A program made the position numbers and the translations under genes. The notes beneath the pieces are model-generated. The model saw nothing but the letters and a program-made list of their open reading frames with translations. It ran no database searches and was not told the DNA's origin. A DNA stretch of 64,000 bases, taken from positions 430,149-494,148 of the forward strand of contig NZ_JAGMUK010000040.1 of the NCBI RefSeq assembly GCF_019049245.1, read 5' to 3'. Each line of letters opens with the position of its first letter. The stretch's first letter is position 1. The DNA is from Streptomyces sp. AC555_RSS877 (GTDB taxonomy: Bacteria > Actinomycetota > Actinomycetes > Streptomycetales > Streptomycetaceae). Shown here piece by piece: positions 50,537-61,256 of the stretch.

Positions 50537-51199
50537 TCAGGCGTCGGCTGAGGCGGGCTGCTTCTTGTCCTTCGGCGATGCCGCCTGCTCCGACGCGTCG
50601 GGCGCGGTGTAGTAGACGGACGCACCCTGCTTGCTGCGCTGCGCCTGGGTCCTGGCGACCAGCCCTTCGAGGGTGGTACGCACCACGGTCGTCTTGATGT
50701 TGCGGTCGGGATGGCTCTGGCCGAGGGCCGTGGCGATCTCGGCCGCCGAGCGGGGTTCGCTCTGTTCGGCGAGGTGGCTGCGGACCAGGTCGACCAGGGT
50801 CGGCTGTGCGGTCTTGGCGGCTTCGGTCGTGTCTGCGCGCTTCTCGGCGGCCGGCTTGTCCGTCGCGGCGCGAGGCTTGGAGGCGGTCTTCGTCGTCCGG
50901 GCGCGCTTGCCCGGGCCGGACTTGGCGGCGGTCTTCTTGGCGGTGGTCTTCTTCCGGGGAGCGGGCACCGCGACACTGTCCGACGGGGCCACAGGCTTGG
51001 CCGAAGGCGGCTCGGTGCCGATGGCGCGCTGGATGCTGACCAGCACCTCGTGGTCGCGCTGCAGGGCTGTCAACTGCTCCTGCAGGGCGGCGATCTCCGC
51101 GCCGACTCGTTCCTGCTCCTTGGTGTTGCGCTCGAGGTCGGCACTCACCTGAGCGGTGTACTGCGATGACAGTTCGGTGGCGGAAGCGTTCTCAGACAT
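50537..51199 (-). CDS. Coiled-coil / histone-H1-like linker / winged-helix DNA-binding protein
   Basis: 220 residues with three parts. Residues about 1-65 form a coiled coil (LERNTKEQERVGAEIAALQE and LQRDHEVLVSIQRAIG). Residues about 75-140 are a Lys/Ala/Thr-rich basic linker with RKKTTAKKTAAKSGPGKRA, like bacterial histone H1 proteins. Residues about 140-200 look like a winged helix-turn-helix (LVDLVRSHLAEQSEPRSAAE, IKTTVVRTTLEGLVARTQAQ). A nucleoid-associated or regulatory role is likely. ATG at 51199. Similar architecture exists in Streptomyces, but I cannot give a name. Confidence 0.82.
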   Translation of the reverse strand: MSENASATELSSQYTAQVSADLERNTKEQERVGAEIAALQEQLTALQRDHEVLVSIQRAIGTEPPSAKPVAPSDSVAVPAPRKKTTAKKTAAKSGPGKRARTTKTASKPRAATDKPAAEKRADTTEAAKTAQPTLVDLVRSHLAEQSEPRSAAEIATALGQSHPDRNIKTTVVRTTLEGLVARTQAQRSKQGASVYYTAPDASEQAASPKDKKQPASADA

Positions 51200-51269
51200 G
51201 GGACGCACAACCTTTCCTCGGCCGAAGGCCGAAGTCGACGGGCCTGACACAAGCGTGTGCTGTTGTCCT

Positions 51270-51300
51270 GGGGTATGTCTGCGGAGGGCAGTCATACCCC
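51270..51300. promoter_or_regulatory. Inverted repeat in the upstream region of the DNA-binding protein gene
   Basis: GGGGTATG and CATACCCC, 8-bp arms, 15-bp loop, 71 bp before the ATG at 51199. The GGGTAT core resembles -10 elements of Streptomyces stress (SigB-type) sigma factors, but no matching -35 was found. The rest of the 51200-51636 gap shows no recognisable gene. Confidence 0.35.
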
Positions 51301-51636
51301 ATGCACAGTGCCCTGCCGTAGCGATAGTACGGACAACCGGAAGCCGGGTGTCCTCCCTTGAACAGTCTGAGACGAGTTCACCCCTCACCGTGGACCGCCT
51401 CAAGCCTGCGGTCGGCGAGCCATGTGTGCTCCTGAGGGACGGTGCCGTGACTGTGTCTGCGGCACCCAAATACCCTACTCGGAGCGGGAGTTGACGATGA
51501 GCCGATGTCAGTGGCGGATGTAGGCCTGGTGTCGAGTGGGCATCACGACGGGTGTGACAGCAGATGCCGTGAATTGACAGAGGCGGACGTGTGGACGGAA
51601 CCTCAATACGGGCACATCACCGATGGGCGCCGTCAT

Positions 51637-52464
51637 CTACTTGAAGGCTGCGATGTTGCGGGCAGCCCATTCGGTGAACGTGCGGGGCGGCCGGCCGAGG
51701 ATTCGCTCGACGTCGGGGCTCACCCGCTGCTCCGTGGCTTTCGGCATGCCCAGGATGTCAAGGGTGGCTTCCACGACGGGCTCGGGCATGAACCGCAGCA
51801 TCTGCGCCCGGGCTTCCGCTCGGCTCTGCTCGACGTACCGCACCGGTTCCCCCAGCACCTCGGCGATGGCCATGGTCTGCTGCCGAGGCGAGATCGGTGC
51901 CGGCCCGGTCAGCTCGTAGGCCCCGCCGACATGACCGCCGTCCAGTAACGTCACGGCGGCGACCTCGGCGATGTCGGCCGGGTCGATGGTCGGCAGCGCG
52001 ACATCACCGAACGGTGCGCGGACCACCCGTTGGGTGCGGACCATGTCGGCCCACTGCAAGGTGTTGGAGTCAAACCCTCCCGGCCGCAGCAGGGTCCATT
52101 CCAGATCCGACTGCGTCACCGCGTCCTCAAGCGTCGCAGGGTGGCTTCCCGTGGCGACACCCTGGGAGGACAGCAGCACAACGCGGCGGATCCCCCCTGC
52201 CCGCGCGACATCGAGGACGCCGCTGACACTGCCGCCGGCGGATACGAAGTCGCCCGAGGTGAGCAGGAACAGCGCGTCAGCACCAGCGAGAGCGGGCGCG
52301 AGGCCGGCCGGCTCGGCCAGGTCGGCCTGATGGTGCCGTACCCCCGGTGGCATGTCCCGCGCGGAGATCCCTCGGGACACCGCGGTCACCTGTTCACCAG
52401 CCGTCACGAGCGCCCGCACCAGCGGCTGCCCGACGTTGCCCGTGGCTCCAGTCACCACAATCAT
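51637..52464 (-). CDS. NmrA-family NAD(P)-binding protein
   Basis: 275-residue atypical SDR with MIVVTGATGNVGQPLVRALV at the N-terminus, LTSGDFVSAGGSVSGVLDVA, VVLLSSQGVATGS, and the C-terminal LTGPAPISPRQQTMAIAEVL. The active-site Tyr-x3-Lys is absent, typical for NmrA-type sensors or quinone reductases. ATG at 52464 has GGGAG five bases upstream. Divergent from an HxlR regulator, a very common arrangement that implies control by HxlR. Confidence 0.9.
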   Translation of the reverse strand: MIVVTGATGNVGQPLVRALVTAGEQVTAVSRGISARDMPPGVRHHQADLAEPAGLAPALAGADALFLLTSGDFVSAGGSVSGVLDVARAGGIRRVVLLSSQGVATGSHPATLEDAVTQSDLEWTLLRPGGFDSNTLQWADMVRTQRVVRAPFGDVALPTIDPADIAEVAAVTLLDGGHVGGAYELTGPAPISPRQQTMAIAEVLGEPVRYVEQSRAEARAQMLRFMPEPVVEATLDILGMPKATEQRVSPDVERILGRPPRTFTEWAARNIAAFK

Positions 52465-52522
52465 GTTCGCTCCCGTTGTCGGTTCTTCTGTGGACACACG
52501 GAAGCTAGCAACGCGGGGATAG

Positions 52523-52532
52523 TAGGTACCTA
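52523..52532. promoter_or_regulatory. Candidate HxlR operator, TAGGTACCTA
   Basis: A 10-bp perfect palindrome in the 97-bp spacer between the divergent NmrA and HxlR genes, within AGTAGGTACCTAGAGG. HxlR-type sites often contain paired GTAC-like half-sites. Short, so tentative. Confidence 0.35.
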
Positions 52533-52561
52533 GAGGAAAGTAATGGAGAGAAGGGCTCACT

Positions 52562-52978
52562 GTGACCCACAACACAACTCCGGTTGCTCGTATGGACGTT
52601 GTCGACGTCGCCCCCGAACAGGCATGCCCGATCGCCCCGGTGGTCGACATCGTCTTCAGCCGGTGGACCACTCCGATCCTGTGGGCGCTGCACACCTACG
52701 GGCGGCATCGATTCGTGGAGTTGGAGCGCCGCATCACCACCATCACACCCAAGGTGCTGACGGACCGGTTACGGCAGTTGGAACGCGACGGGCTTGTCGT
52801 GCGCACCTATCACCCCGAGGTTCCACCGCGGGTGGAGTACGAGATCAGCGAACTGGGCCGCGGCCTGGCCCCGCTCTTCGCGGCCCTCGCCGACTGGTCG
52901 GTCAACCTGGGCGAGGTGGAGCAGGCCCGGCAGGAGTACGACGCCAAGGAACGGCCTCGCGGCCGCCGCACCCGCTGA
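52562..52978 (+). CDS. HxlR-family transcriptional regulator
   Basis: 138-residue winged-helix protein: CPIAPVVDIVFSRWTTPILW (with the N-terminal Cys that senses electrophiles or oxidants in characterised members), RRITTITPKVLTDRLRQLER, and VEYEISELGRGLAPLFAALA. GTG at 52562. Divergent from the NmrA-type gene it probably controls. Confidence 0.92.
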   Translation: MTHNTTPVARMDVVDVAPEQACPIAPVVDIVFSRWTTPILWALHTYGRHRFVELERRITTITPKVLTDRLRQLERDGLVVRTYHPEVPPRVEYEISELGRGLAPLFAALADWSVNLGEVEQARQEYDAKERPRGRRTR

Positions 52979-53107
52979 CAGCCGGCGCGGCTTGCGCCGA
53001 GTTCGCCGCCTGTGCGGCGATGTACGGCCACCGTAGGGGCCGGGGCCGTTGTGGCGGAACAAGCGACCGTCCAGCGCTCGGCTGACTCGCACTCTAGTGT
53101 CGGCGGC

Positions 53108-53548
53108 ATGACCGACGACTCTCTGCGCTCCGTCACCATCGAGCGAACCAGCACCGGCCACTTCACCGCGACGAACGCTCGCGGCGGCACGATCAGCTTC
53201 GGCACCGGCTCCGATCCTCACGCGGACGCCGAGTTCACCCCGGTCGAGCTGTTGCTCGCCGCGCTCGGAGGCTGCACGGCGGTGGACGTCGATGTGGCCA
53301 CCAGCCGGCACGCGGAGCCCCTCAGGTTCTCCGTCGCGGTCACCGGCCACAAGACCAGTGACGAGTTCGGCAACCGGATGACCGATCTCGCGGTCACCTT
53401 CTCCGTCGCCTTCCCGGACGTCGACGGCGCGGATCGTGCCCGAGCGATCCTCCCGCGGGCGGTCAAGACCTCGCACGACCGGCTCTGCACGGTCAGCCGC
53501 ACGGTGGAGATCGGCACGCCCGTCACCGCGGCGGTCGAGGACGCCTGA
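53108..53548 (+). CDS. OsmC-family peroxiredoxin-like protein
   Basis: 146-residue OsmC/Ohr-fold protein that reduces organic hydroperoxides. The two redox Cys are in LAALGGCTAVDV (about residue 56) and HDRLCTVSRTV (about residue 127), with FTPVELLLAAL before the first. ATG at 53108 was chosen; a longer open frame upstream has no homolog-like sequence. Fits an oxidative-stress context with the HxlR gene. Confidence 0.9.
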   Translation: MTDDSLRSVTIERTSTGHFTATNARGGTISFGTGSDPHADAEFTPVELLLAALGGCTAVDVDVATSRHAEPLRFSVAVTGHKTSDEFGNRMTDLAVTFSVAFPDVDGADRARAILPRAVKTSHDRLCTVSRTVEIGTPVTAAVEDA

Positions 53549-53688
53549 CGTCAGCCTGGAGTGGCCCTGGACGCGCCCGCTGTCACTGCGGGCCGCGCCT
53601 CTCGGGGCCCGCCGCCATGGCGAGAACCACGCGCGACGAGGAAAGATGGGACGTCGAGCGTCGGAGCAAGTTATGCGGAGGAACGGAC

Positions 53689-55329
<1,641 letters not shown>

Positions 55330-55336
55330 CCGCCTG

Positions 55337-55396
55337 GACGCGGGCGGGCTTCAGGCGACGGCGCAGCGGAACGCGCCGGCGCCCCCGCCCGGCGTC
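55337..55396. terminator. Nested hairpins between convergent pgm and GH16-like genes
   Basis: Outer stem GACGCGGGCGGG (55337) with CCCGCCCGGCGTC (55384), one bulge, plus an inner stem CGGCGC/GCGCCG. Likely bidirectional terminator. Confidence 0.6.
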
Positions 55397-55425
55397 AGCC
55401 ACACCTACCGCTCCTGCCCGGCACC

Positions 55426-56334
55426 TCACTTCCAGTCGTACGCGTAGGCCGCGACCCAGGTGATGTCGAGCTGCGCGCTGCTGCCCGGAGCCGCGCCGGG
55501 CCCCTGCAGTGCGCTTTCGTTCTGCAGCACCCAGGACAGCGGGTGATCCGGCACCTTGCGGGTGTCGTGGCCCGTCTGCCGGCCGTCGACGAAGAACCGC
55601 ACGTTGCCGGGGGTCCACTCGGTGGACACGGTGTGCCACTCGGTCCAGTCGTCGCTTCCCGGGAAGTAGCCCTGCTTGCCGCCACCGCACGGATGGTGAA
55701 AGGCGGTGAGGGGGCCGGTCCACTCGCCTTCGGGGTGGTCCATCTCGCAGCCCCGGCCGTAGTGCAGCCAGGCGGACTTGTAGCCCGGAGCCAGTGTCGT
55801 CACCTTGATGCGGGCGCTGTACTTGCCGTACTTCATCTGCATGACCGCACGTGGCACCACCGCGGCGGCATGCACCGGGCCTCCGTTGCCGGGTCGCCAC
55901 ATCCGTATGAACATCCTCCCGTCGCCGTTCGCCGCAGGGCCGACGCTCACGGTGTCTTCCGGGTGGTAGACACCCACCACATCCCGGCCCCGACTGTGGG
56001 CCGTGTCAGGCCAACCCGTCGGATAGGCCCACCAGTTGTCGCGGAACTCCCCGCTCAGCCCGCCGCAGTAGGCGGCGGAGGTGTCGACGTGGTGATCGCA
56101 GTCGCTGAACGCGCCCAGCGGCACCCGGTCGCCGTTGAAGTCCTCCGCGAGGACCTGCCAGAAGGGACCGCAGTCGCCGCGGGGCAGACTCGCGCCCGTA
56201 CTGCGGCAGGCATCGGTCGCGGCGGGCGCCGCGTCGGCCCGTGGGAACCCCAGGACCGCGGCCACGAGCATGAGCCCCACGGACATCAACAGAATTCGCT
56301 TGCTGTGAGGGTGTGGCGCTGCGTGTGAACCCAT
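55426..56334 (-). CDS. Secreted glycoside hydrolase family 16-like protein
   Basis: 302 residues with an N-terminal signal peptide (basic region, ILLMSVGLMLVAAVLGF, cleavage near ADA-AP). The body is a concanavalin-like beta-sandwich: the region GCEMDHPEGEWTG near residue 196 matches the GH16 catalytic motif E-x-D-x-x-E. WHTVSTEWTPGNVRFFVDG is the usual strand pair after it. Six or more Cys suggest extracellular disulfides. Probably an endo-beta-glucanase or related polysaccharidase; specificity unknown. ATG at 56334 follows GGGAG. Confidence 0.82.
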   Translation of the reverse strand: MGSHAAPHPHSKRILLMSVGLMLVAAVLGFPRADAAPAATDACRSTGASLPRGDCGPFWQVLAEDFNGDRVPLGAFSDCDHHVDTSAAYCGGLSGEFRDNWWAYPTGWPDTAHSRGRDVVGVYHPEDTVSVGPAANGDGRMFIRMWRPGNGGPVHAAAVVPRAVMQMKYGKYSARIKVTTLAPGYKSAWLHYGRGCEMDHPEGEWTGPLTAFHHPCGGGKQGYFPGSDDWTEWHTVSTEWTPGNVRFFVDGRQTGHDTRKVPDHPLSWVLQNESALQGPGAAPGSSAQLDITWVAAYAYDWK

Positions 56335-56590
56335 CCCAAGGCTCCCTCGAGGTTCAGCTGCCGGCCGTCGTCCGTCGTCCCCGCAACGGGCTCCGGGATA
56401 CGGTCCGGAACCGCGCGGGGCCGCACTCCGCGAAGGAGCAATCCTCGCCCGCGGGTCCGTGCGGCGCCACCCCGTGAACGAGCCGTGAACCGGACGGCCA
56501 TGCTCCGTCGTGGCCGTGCCTGAGGGGCAGCGAGCCTCGGGGGTCTCACGTTGTCCGGGACGGCCCGGAACCTCCCTTCAGGACACCGCT

Positions 56591-56908
56591 TCAGAACTCG
56601 CGGTCGATGCCGGTCACGATCGCCGCGCCCAACGCGGCGTCCTCCTCTGCGAAACCACTGTCCCGCAGGGCCCGGGAGACCAGCCGCACCGCTTCGTCCT
56701 CGGCTCCCGACTGATCGGCGGCCTCGACCTCGACCCGGGCGGCGAACATGCCGTCCTCCTCCACCGTCAGCAGACGCAACTCCTCGCTCTCCCCGAGATC
56801 GGTGTTCCTGGGGTCCTGAGGTCGAAGCCTGCGCTCGATCTCTGAGCGGACGTCGCCCGGAACTCCTCGGAGGAACGTGCCAGGGACGGTGATGACATAG
56901 GTGGTCAC
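56591..56908 (-). CDS. Conserved hypothetical protein
   Basis: 105-residue acidic protein. YVITVPGTFLRGVPGDVRSE then ELRLLTVEEDGMFAARVEVE and AVRLVSRALRDSGFAEEDAA suggest a small alpha/beta fold. No cysteines, signal peptide or membrane segment. GTG at 56908 is preceded by AAAGGAGTCCCG, a strong ribosome site, which supports expression. Function not recognised. Confidence 0.7.
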   Translation of the reverse strand: MTTYVITVPGTFLRGVPGDVRSEIERRLRPQDPRNTDLGESEELRLLTVEEDGMFAARVEVEAADQSGAEDEAVRLVSRALRDSGFAEEDAALGAAIVTGIDREF

Positions 56909-57144
56909 CGGGACTCCTTTCGGCTCTGTAACTCGCGTCCTCTTGACCCTTCCGCACCCTCAACCGTCACATACTCCCTGCGCGTCTGCCCGGTCCGCGG
57001 CCGTGAATACATGACGTAGAGCCACGGCTCGGCGAGTCGGTGGAGGTGCGGTTTGACGGAATGAGGCCTGTGCCGTGTGGGCAGGGAGCTGGCAGTGTGT
57101 GGCATGAGCATGACTTCCTCAACTCCCCCCACAGGAGGCCGACC

Positions 57145-57708
57145 ATGTACTCGCGCGCGTTCGTCCATGGCTTCACCGCTGCCTTGACGGCGGCTCTCAC
57201 CCTGGCCGGTGGCCAGGCCTACGCGGCCGCGCCGGGCTCCGGCGATCAGCTCCTCGCGGCCCGTGTCGTCACCTACGACGCCGGCGCCTCGGCCGAGTTC
57301 AGGACCGCCGTCGAACGGGGCGCGGCGATCTGGAACGAGAGCGTGGACACCGTCGAGCTGCGCCCGGCGGCCGCCGGGCAGCGCGCCAACATCCGGATCC
57401 TGGCCGACAACGGCTGGCCCCGGGCCCAGACGACCTCGCTCGGCAACGGAACGGTCTACATCGGACGACAGGCCGTCAACGAGGGCTACGACACGGTCCG
57501 GATCTCAGCGCACGAACTCGGCCACATCCTCGGCCTGCCGGACCGCAAACCCGGCCCCTGCAGCAGCCTGATGTCGGGTTCCAGCGCCGGCGTCGCCTGC
57601 ACCAACCCATACCCGAACGCGGCCGAGAAGGCGGAGGTCGAGGACAACTTCGGTACCGCGCTTGCCGGCCCGGGACGGGCTGCCCGCAACGTGCTGGTCG
57701 TGGACTGA
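57145..57708 (+). CDS. Snapalysin-like secreted zinc metalloprotease (family M7)
   Basis: 187 residues. Signal peptide MYSRAFVHGFTAALTAALTL ending AYA-AAP. The catalytic motif SAHELGHILGLPD (His about residue 123) is the M7 pattern H-E-x2-H-x2-G-x2-D. Two Cys pairs downstream (GPCSSLMSG, VACTNPYPN) as in SnpA. The propeptide is short. Secreted small neutral protease of Streptomyces type; no LysR activator gene is adjacent, unlike classic snpA loci. Confidence 0.92.
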   Translation: MYSRAFVHGFTAALTAALTLAGGQAYAAAPGSGDQLLAARVVTYDAGASAEFRTAVERGAAIWNESVDTVELRPAAAGQRANIRILADNGWPRAQTTSLGNGTVYIGRQAVNEGYDTVRISAHELGHILGLPDRKPGPCSSLMSGSSAGVACTNPYPNAAEKAEVEDNFGTALAGPGRAARNVLVVD

Positions 57709-57717
57709 TCCAGGGAC

Positions 57718-57758
57718 GTGCGCGGGGACGGGAACGGGGACAGCCCGTCGCCGCGCAC
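57718..57758. terminator. Hairpin after the snapalysin gene
   Basis: GTGCGCGG (57718) with CCGCGCAC (57751) and inner pairing GACGGG/CCCGTC, 10 bp after the stop. The rest of the gap to 57935 shows nothing else. Confidence 0.6.
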
Positions 57759-57935
57759 ACCGGTCGATGACTGCGGTCACTGCCGCCCTGACCCAACTGC
57801 CGCCCTGACCCTGGGCGGCTGCCTGGCGTCGGTGCCTTGGTGGTCGGGCTGTGCGGGTTGTTCGGGCTGCTCGATACTCACCGTCCGAAAACATGCGACG
57901 GTCGCCCGGCCCGTGACCGCCCGAACGGCCAGTCC

Positions 57936-58895
57936 TCAGCCCGTCGTCGTGGTCGTGGTCTTGATGAGCGGCGCGTCCCGCGTGAGTTCCCGGAACCCGA
58001 CGCTGTAGTACAGCCCGCGCGCCTGGGGATGCCCCGGAGCCCCCAGGCAGGCGACCGTCGTATGAGTGGCCCCTGCCGCCCGCACCAGACGCATCCCGTG
58101 CAGAAGCATCGCCCTTGCCAGCCCCAGACGCCGGTAGTCCGGATGCGTCCCGACCGGCTCGAACTCAGCGGTCCTGTTCACTTCGTCGAGCCACATGATC
58201 GTCGAAGATGCCATCGTTCCGTCCGGCGCCTCCACCAGGAGGTGCAGGTCGCCGCGATACGCCGCCGTCTGCCGGACGCCCTCGTAGGCCTCGGCCGTGT
58301 ACGGCGAGGGAGCCCAGGCGTCCAGATGGGCCTGGACCGCGGCCTTCGGCCCGGCCTCGTCGGCGGTGCGGAACCGAAAGCCGTCTGGCAGTACCGGCTG
58401 TTCCACGTCGGTGAGGTCCCGCTCGTTGAGCTGAGTCCAGGACCCGGTGTCACCGAAGGAGGCCGGGTCGGCCTCGTAGCCGTGCGCCGCCCATCGCTTG
58501 AGGGCGAACTCATCGGCGGCGCTCGGCATTACCGTGCGCTCGATGCCCGCCGCCGTGCCGTCGTACCAGTCGATCACCTCGTCAACCAGTCCGGCGTGGT
58601 CGGGATGGACCTGATACGCCAGGTAGGCGCCCGTGACGTCCTTCACGGACCCGTCGCTTCGCCACACCCGGTGCGGAAGGTGGGCCCAGCCCCATGCCAC
58701 GAGTTCCCCGCCGGAGAACCACAGTTGACGTGGCCGGCTTGCCCCGTCGACGGCGTGCCCCTTGCCCCAGTTCCAGGCCAGCTCGCCGAACGTCGCGTCG
58801 CTGTTCAACAGGTCCGGGCGGGTGGCGGTGACACGCTGTGCCAGACCTTGCATGAGGTGTACGTCCGCGGCGGTCACCCGCTCGACATTCGCCAT
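57936..58895 (-). CDS. GNAT N-acetyltransferase, two-domain
   Basis: 319 residues with two GNAT-like halves. The C-terminal one has the classic motif A: AEFEPVGTHPDYRRLGLARAMLLHGMRL and GLYYSVGFRE. The N-terminal half is divergent (QVHPDHAGLVDEVIDWYDGT). A terminal Thr run (KTTTTTTG) is odd. ATG at 58895. The upstream antisense frame carries the readthrough end of the decayed alpha/beta hydrolase. Confidence 0.88.
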   Translation of the reverse strand: MANVERVTAADVHLMQGLAQRVTATRPDLLNSDATFGELAWNWGKGHAVDGASRPRQLWFSGGELVAWGWAHLPHRVWRSDGSVKDVTGAYLAYQVHPDHAGLVDEVIDWYDGTAAGIERTVMPSAADEFALKRWAAHGYEADPASFGDTGSWTQLNERDLTDVEQPVLPDGFRFRTADEAGPKAAVQAHLDAWAPSPYTAEAYEGVRQTAAYRGDLHLLVEAPDGTMASSTIMWLDEVNRTAEFEPVGTHPDYRRLGLARAMLLHGMRLVRAAGATHTTVACLGAPGHPQARGLYYSVGFRELTRDAPLIKTTTTTTG

Positions 58896-59005
58896 AGTGC
58901 GCCACTGTGTCAGGACTCCGCAGGGCAGTCGAGCCGTTTTCGACGTGGGTCACGACCCACAAGGCGCGAACATCGCCTGCCACGGCCCACGACGGAGGAC
59001 ACCGG

Positions 59006-60108
59006 CTAAGGAGCCGGGCTGACGGCGCCTTTCTCGTCCATGTCGAAGCGGCCTCGGTCTTGCCGTCGACCCTCATGTGCTTGAGCCAGAACTTCGACAG
59101 GTCGTGAAGGTTCTTGTGCTGCCCTTCCCAGGGCAGCGAGTGTCCGGCGCAGGCCATCTTCACCAACAGCTTGCGGGACCCCGTGATGGCGTCGTAGAGC
59201 GCGGGGACGGAGAAGTTGAGCGCGGGGTTGGAGCTGGGCGGAGTCGTGTTGGCGGTGGTGTCGTGTTCGCCGTACACGATCAGTACGGGCACACTTCCGC
59301 CGAGGGTGCCACCCTGCCCCGCGGTGGTGCGGTTCCAGCCCCAGTTCAGACCGTTCCGGAACCGGCTGACGCCCTCTGGCCTCCCGGACGGAAGGATCTT
59401 TCCCCAGGTACGGCCGATCGGGTCGTTGTCCATGAGGGCCTTCCACACCACGTCGACCATGCCGGGCTCGCGCTGGGTCGTGCAGCGCACCTCGTCGTCC
59501 CAGCCGTCCTCGAAGCCCTTCCGCGTGAGCAGGTGGGTGGGGAAGCTGGGCGTCGGCGTCGTGGTCGGCGGATTCGAGTTGCCCTGGGGAGGGAAGATCG
59601 GCGCGAGCAGGAGCAGGCTCTCCACCTTCGTGGGATTCTTGACCGCGTACGGCCCCATCGAGAAGGCGGCGGCGGACCAGCCGACGAAGGCGACCTCCGG
59701 GACGTTGCGCAGGTCCCGGATGTACTCGACGACGGTGCTGAGCTCGTCCTGTTCACACTGGTTGTTTTGGGCGTCAGCACGGTCGTGTGGAGGGCGGGAT
59801 TGGCGTTGCAGGGGTCTCTTGCAAGGGCGCGGCGACCGGCCCGAACCCTGGAGATCCATCATGAAGACGTCGTAACCGGCCTGGGCCACCGCCTCGGCCC
59901 ACCCGTACGAGGAGTGCTGGAGATCGAAGCCCGCCAGCACCGGCACGCTCCTGCCGTGCAGCATGAGGACGACCTTGCGGGCCGACGGGGGGCCGGGGGG
60001 AGTGCCGTCGTGTTCCCGTACGAAGAGCTCGACCTGCTGGTCCTTCGTGGCGGAGAGGGTCGACTTGTGTGTGACCCAGTGGTCGGTCGTGGTGACGGCA
60101 GCCTGAGC
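59006..60108 (-). pseudogene. Alpha/beta hydrolase, decayed
   Basis: Minus-strand hydrolase with VVLMLHGRSVPVLAGFDLQH, nucleophile elbow VAFVGWSAAAFSMGPYAVK, and VPVLIVYGEHDTTANTTPP. Defects: (1) no ATG/GTG/TTG near the natural N-terminus (VTTTDHWVTHKS starts with GTC); (2) near 59830-59770 a segment reads correctly (RDPCNANPALHTTVLTPKTT) only in another frame, so two compensating shifts are present; (3) near 59060 a one-base loss sends the frame past the natural end (GRFDMDEKGAVSPAP, stop at 59006) for about 150 more residues antisense to the acetyltransferase gene. Probably inactive. Confidence 0.75.
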
Positions 60109-60120
60109 GTCCTTTCTGCC

Positions 60121-60413
60121 GGCCCGTTCGCAGGTGAGCTCGCCGACACCCCGGTCCGAGTCCAGGTGCTGTGCCCCGGCGTTGTGGCAACGGAGTGGAA
60201 CAGCGGCGCCGGCCACAGCATCCCCTGGGCGATGACGCCCGAGGACGTGGCGTCGGCAAGCCTTGCCGGGCTGCGCCTGGGGGGACCGTCTGTGCCCCTG
60301 GTCTGGAGGGTCAGGACTCCGCGCTGGAGGCCTTGCTCACGGCGGAGACCGCGTTTGTCACGGGCGGCAACCAGCCCACACTCGCGGCTCGCTACACGGG
60401 TCCGCGAGTCTAG
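60121..60413 (+). pseudogene. C-terminal remnant of a short-chain dehydrogenase
   Basis: Plus strand reads ELADTPVRVQVLCPGVVATE and IPWAMTPEDVASASLAGLRLG, then after a frameshift near 60280 VCAPGLEGQDSALEALLTAE and ends at 60413. This is the C-terminal third of an SDR. The cofactor domain is absent. It abuts the 5' end of the decayed hydrolase. Confidence 0.7.
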
Positions 60414-60455
60414 GAAGGTCATGGGGTGCGCCCTGCCGAAGGGGCCAGCCTGTCA

Positions 60456-61256
60456 TCACGCACCACGGGCGGTACTCGCCCTCCGGTGCCGGTGGAGCAG
60501 CCGGGCCGTGCACGCCACGACCGGTACGGCGATGGTGGGCACGATCCACGACGGGACGCCGAGCCACACGGCGGGCAACCCCACGGCAGCACAGGTGACC
60601 ACCATGGTGATGAGCAGCGGTTTGCCGTAGGGGCGCCAGGTGAAGGGCTCGTGGCCAATGGGCCTGGCCATCCGGACCCCGCCGAACCAGAGCCCCATCA
60701 CCGCCAGGAGACCTAGGAACGTGCCGACGGCGACTGCCATCTGAGGCTCGTTGCGTGGTTCTTCGGAGGTACTCTGCCGGACGTCTCCCTTGCTGACCGT
60801 CATGACCTGCCCGCGCCAGACGGTGGCGGTGACCCGGTCCGCCGGGCGAAGTCGCTCCAGCAGCGGTCCTTGATCGCCGAAGGCCACGGTTCCGTTCCAG
60901 AAGGGTGTGCCGGACAAGGCCGCCTGGTAGCCGCCGCTTCTGCCCCGCTCGATCTTCGTGCTCCCGACGGTGAACGAGACCGTGCGCAGGCAGTCCTCCC
61001 ACGCTTCCGCCGACGCGCGGTCAGGGCACGGCTCGGCCGCCGCGTAGTCCTGGTATCGCTTCGTTTCGGAGGGCAGCCACGCGGTGAACACGAGATAGCA
61101 GCCCAGTGCAGGGATCAGGGACAACATGACCAATGCCGCGCCCACGAGCCGCGGCCCGCCCGGTGACCGTGGGGCGGGCAGGTGCAGGTCAGCGCCCGGC
61201 GGAGGCAGCGGCGGCCCTGCCGTCCCGTGGGTGCCGTCCGTGCTTGGCACTGTCAT
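60456..61256 (-). CDS. Membrane protein of unknown function
   Basis: 266 residues. A Pro-rich cytoplasmic N-terminus (about 35 residues) precedes one membrane segment (LVGAALVMLSLIPALGCYLV), then an extracytoplasmic domain of about 110 residues with two Cys (AAAEPCPDRASAEAWEDCLR), then three further hydrophobic segments (for example MAVAVGTFLGLLAVMGLWFG and LLITMVVTCAAVGLPAVWLG). No known motif. ATG at 61256. Single gene. Confidence 0.8.
   Translation of the reverse strand: MTVPSTDGTHGTAGPPLPPPGADLHLPAPRSPGGPRLVGAALVMLSLIPALGCYLVFTAWLPSETKRYQDYAAAEPCPDRASAEAWEDCLRTVSFTVGSTKIERGRSGGYQAALSGTPFWNGTVAFGDQGPLLERLRPADRVTATVWRGQVMTVSKGDVRQSTSEEPRNEPQMAVAVGTFLGLLAVMGLWFGGVRMARPIGHEPFTWRPYGKPLLITMVVTCAAVGLPAVWLGVPSWIVPTIAVPVVACTARLLHRHRRASTARGA

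Noticed and set aside
51505..51948. Plus-strand frame over the NmrA gene end
   Set aside because: Overlaps the well-supported NmrA-family gene antisense and lacks a ribosome site and motifs.
56905..57168. Minus-strand 87-codon frame between the hypothetical gene and snapalysin
   Set aside because: Overlaps the promoter region of both genes, composition is basic and unlike a folded protein, and no good ribosome site supports it.
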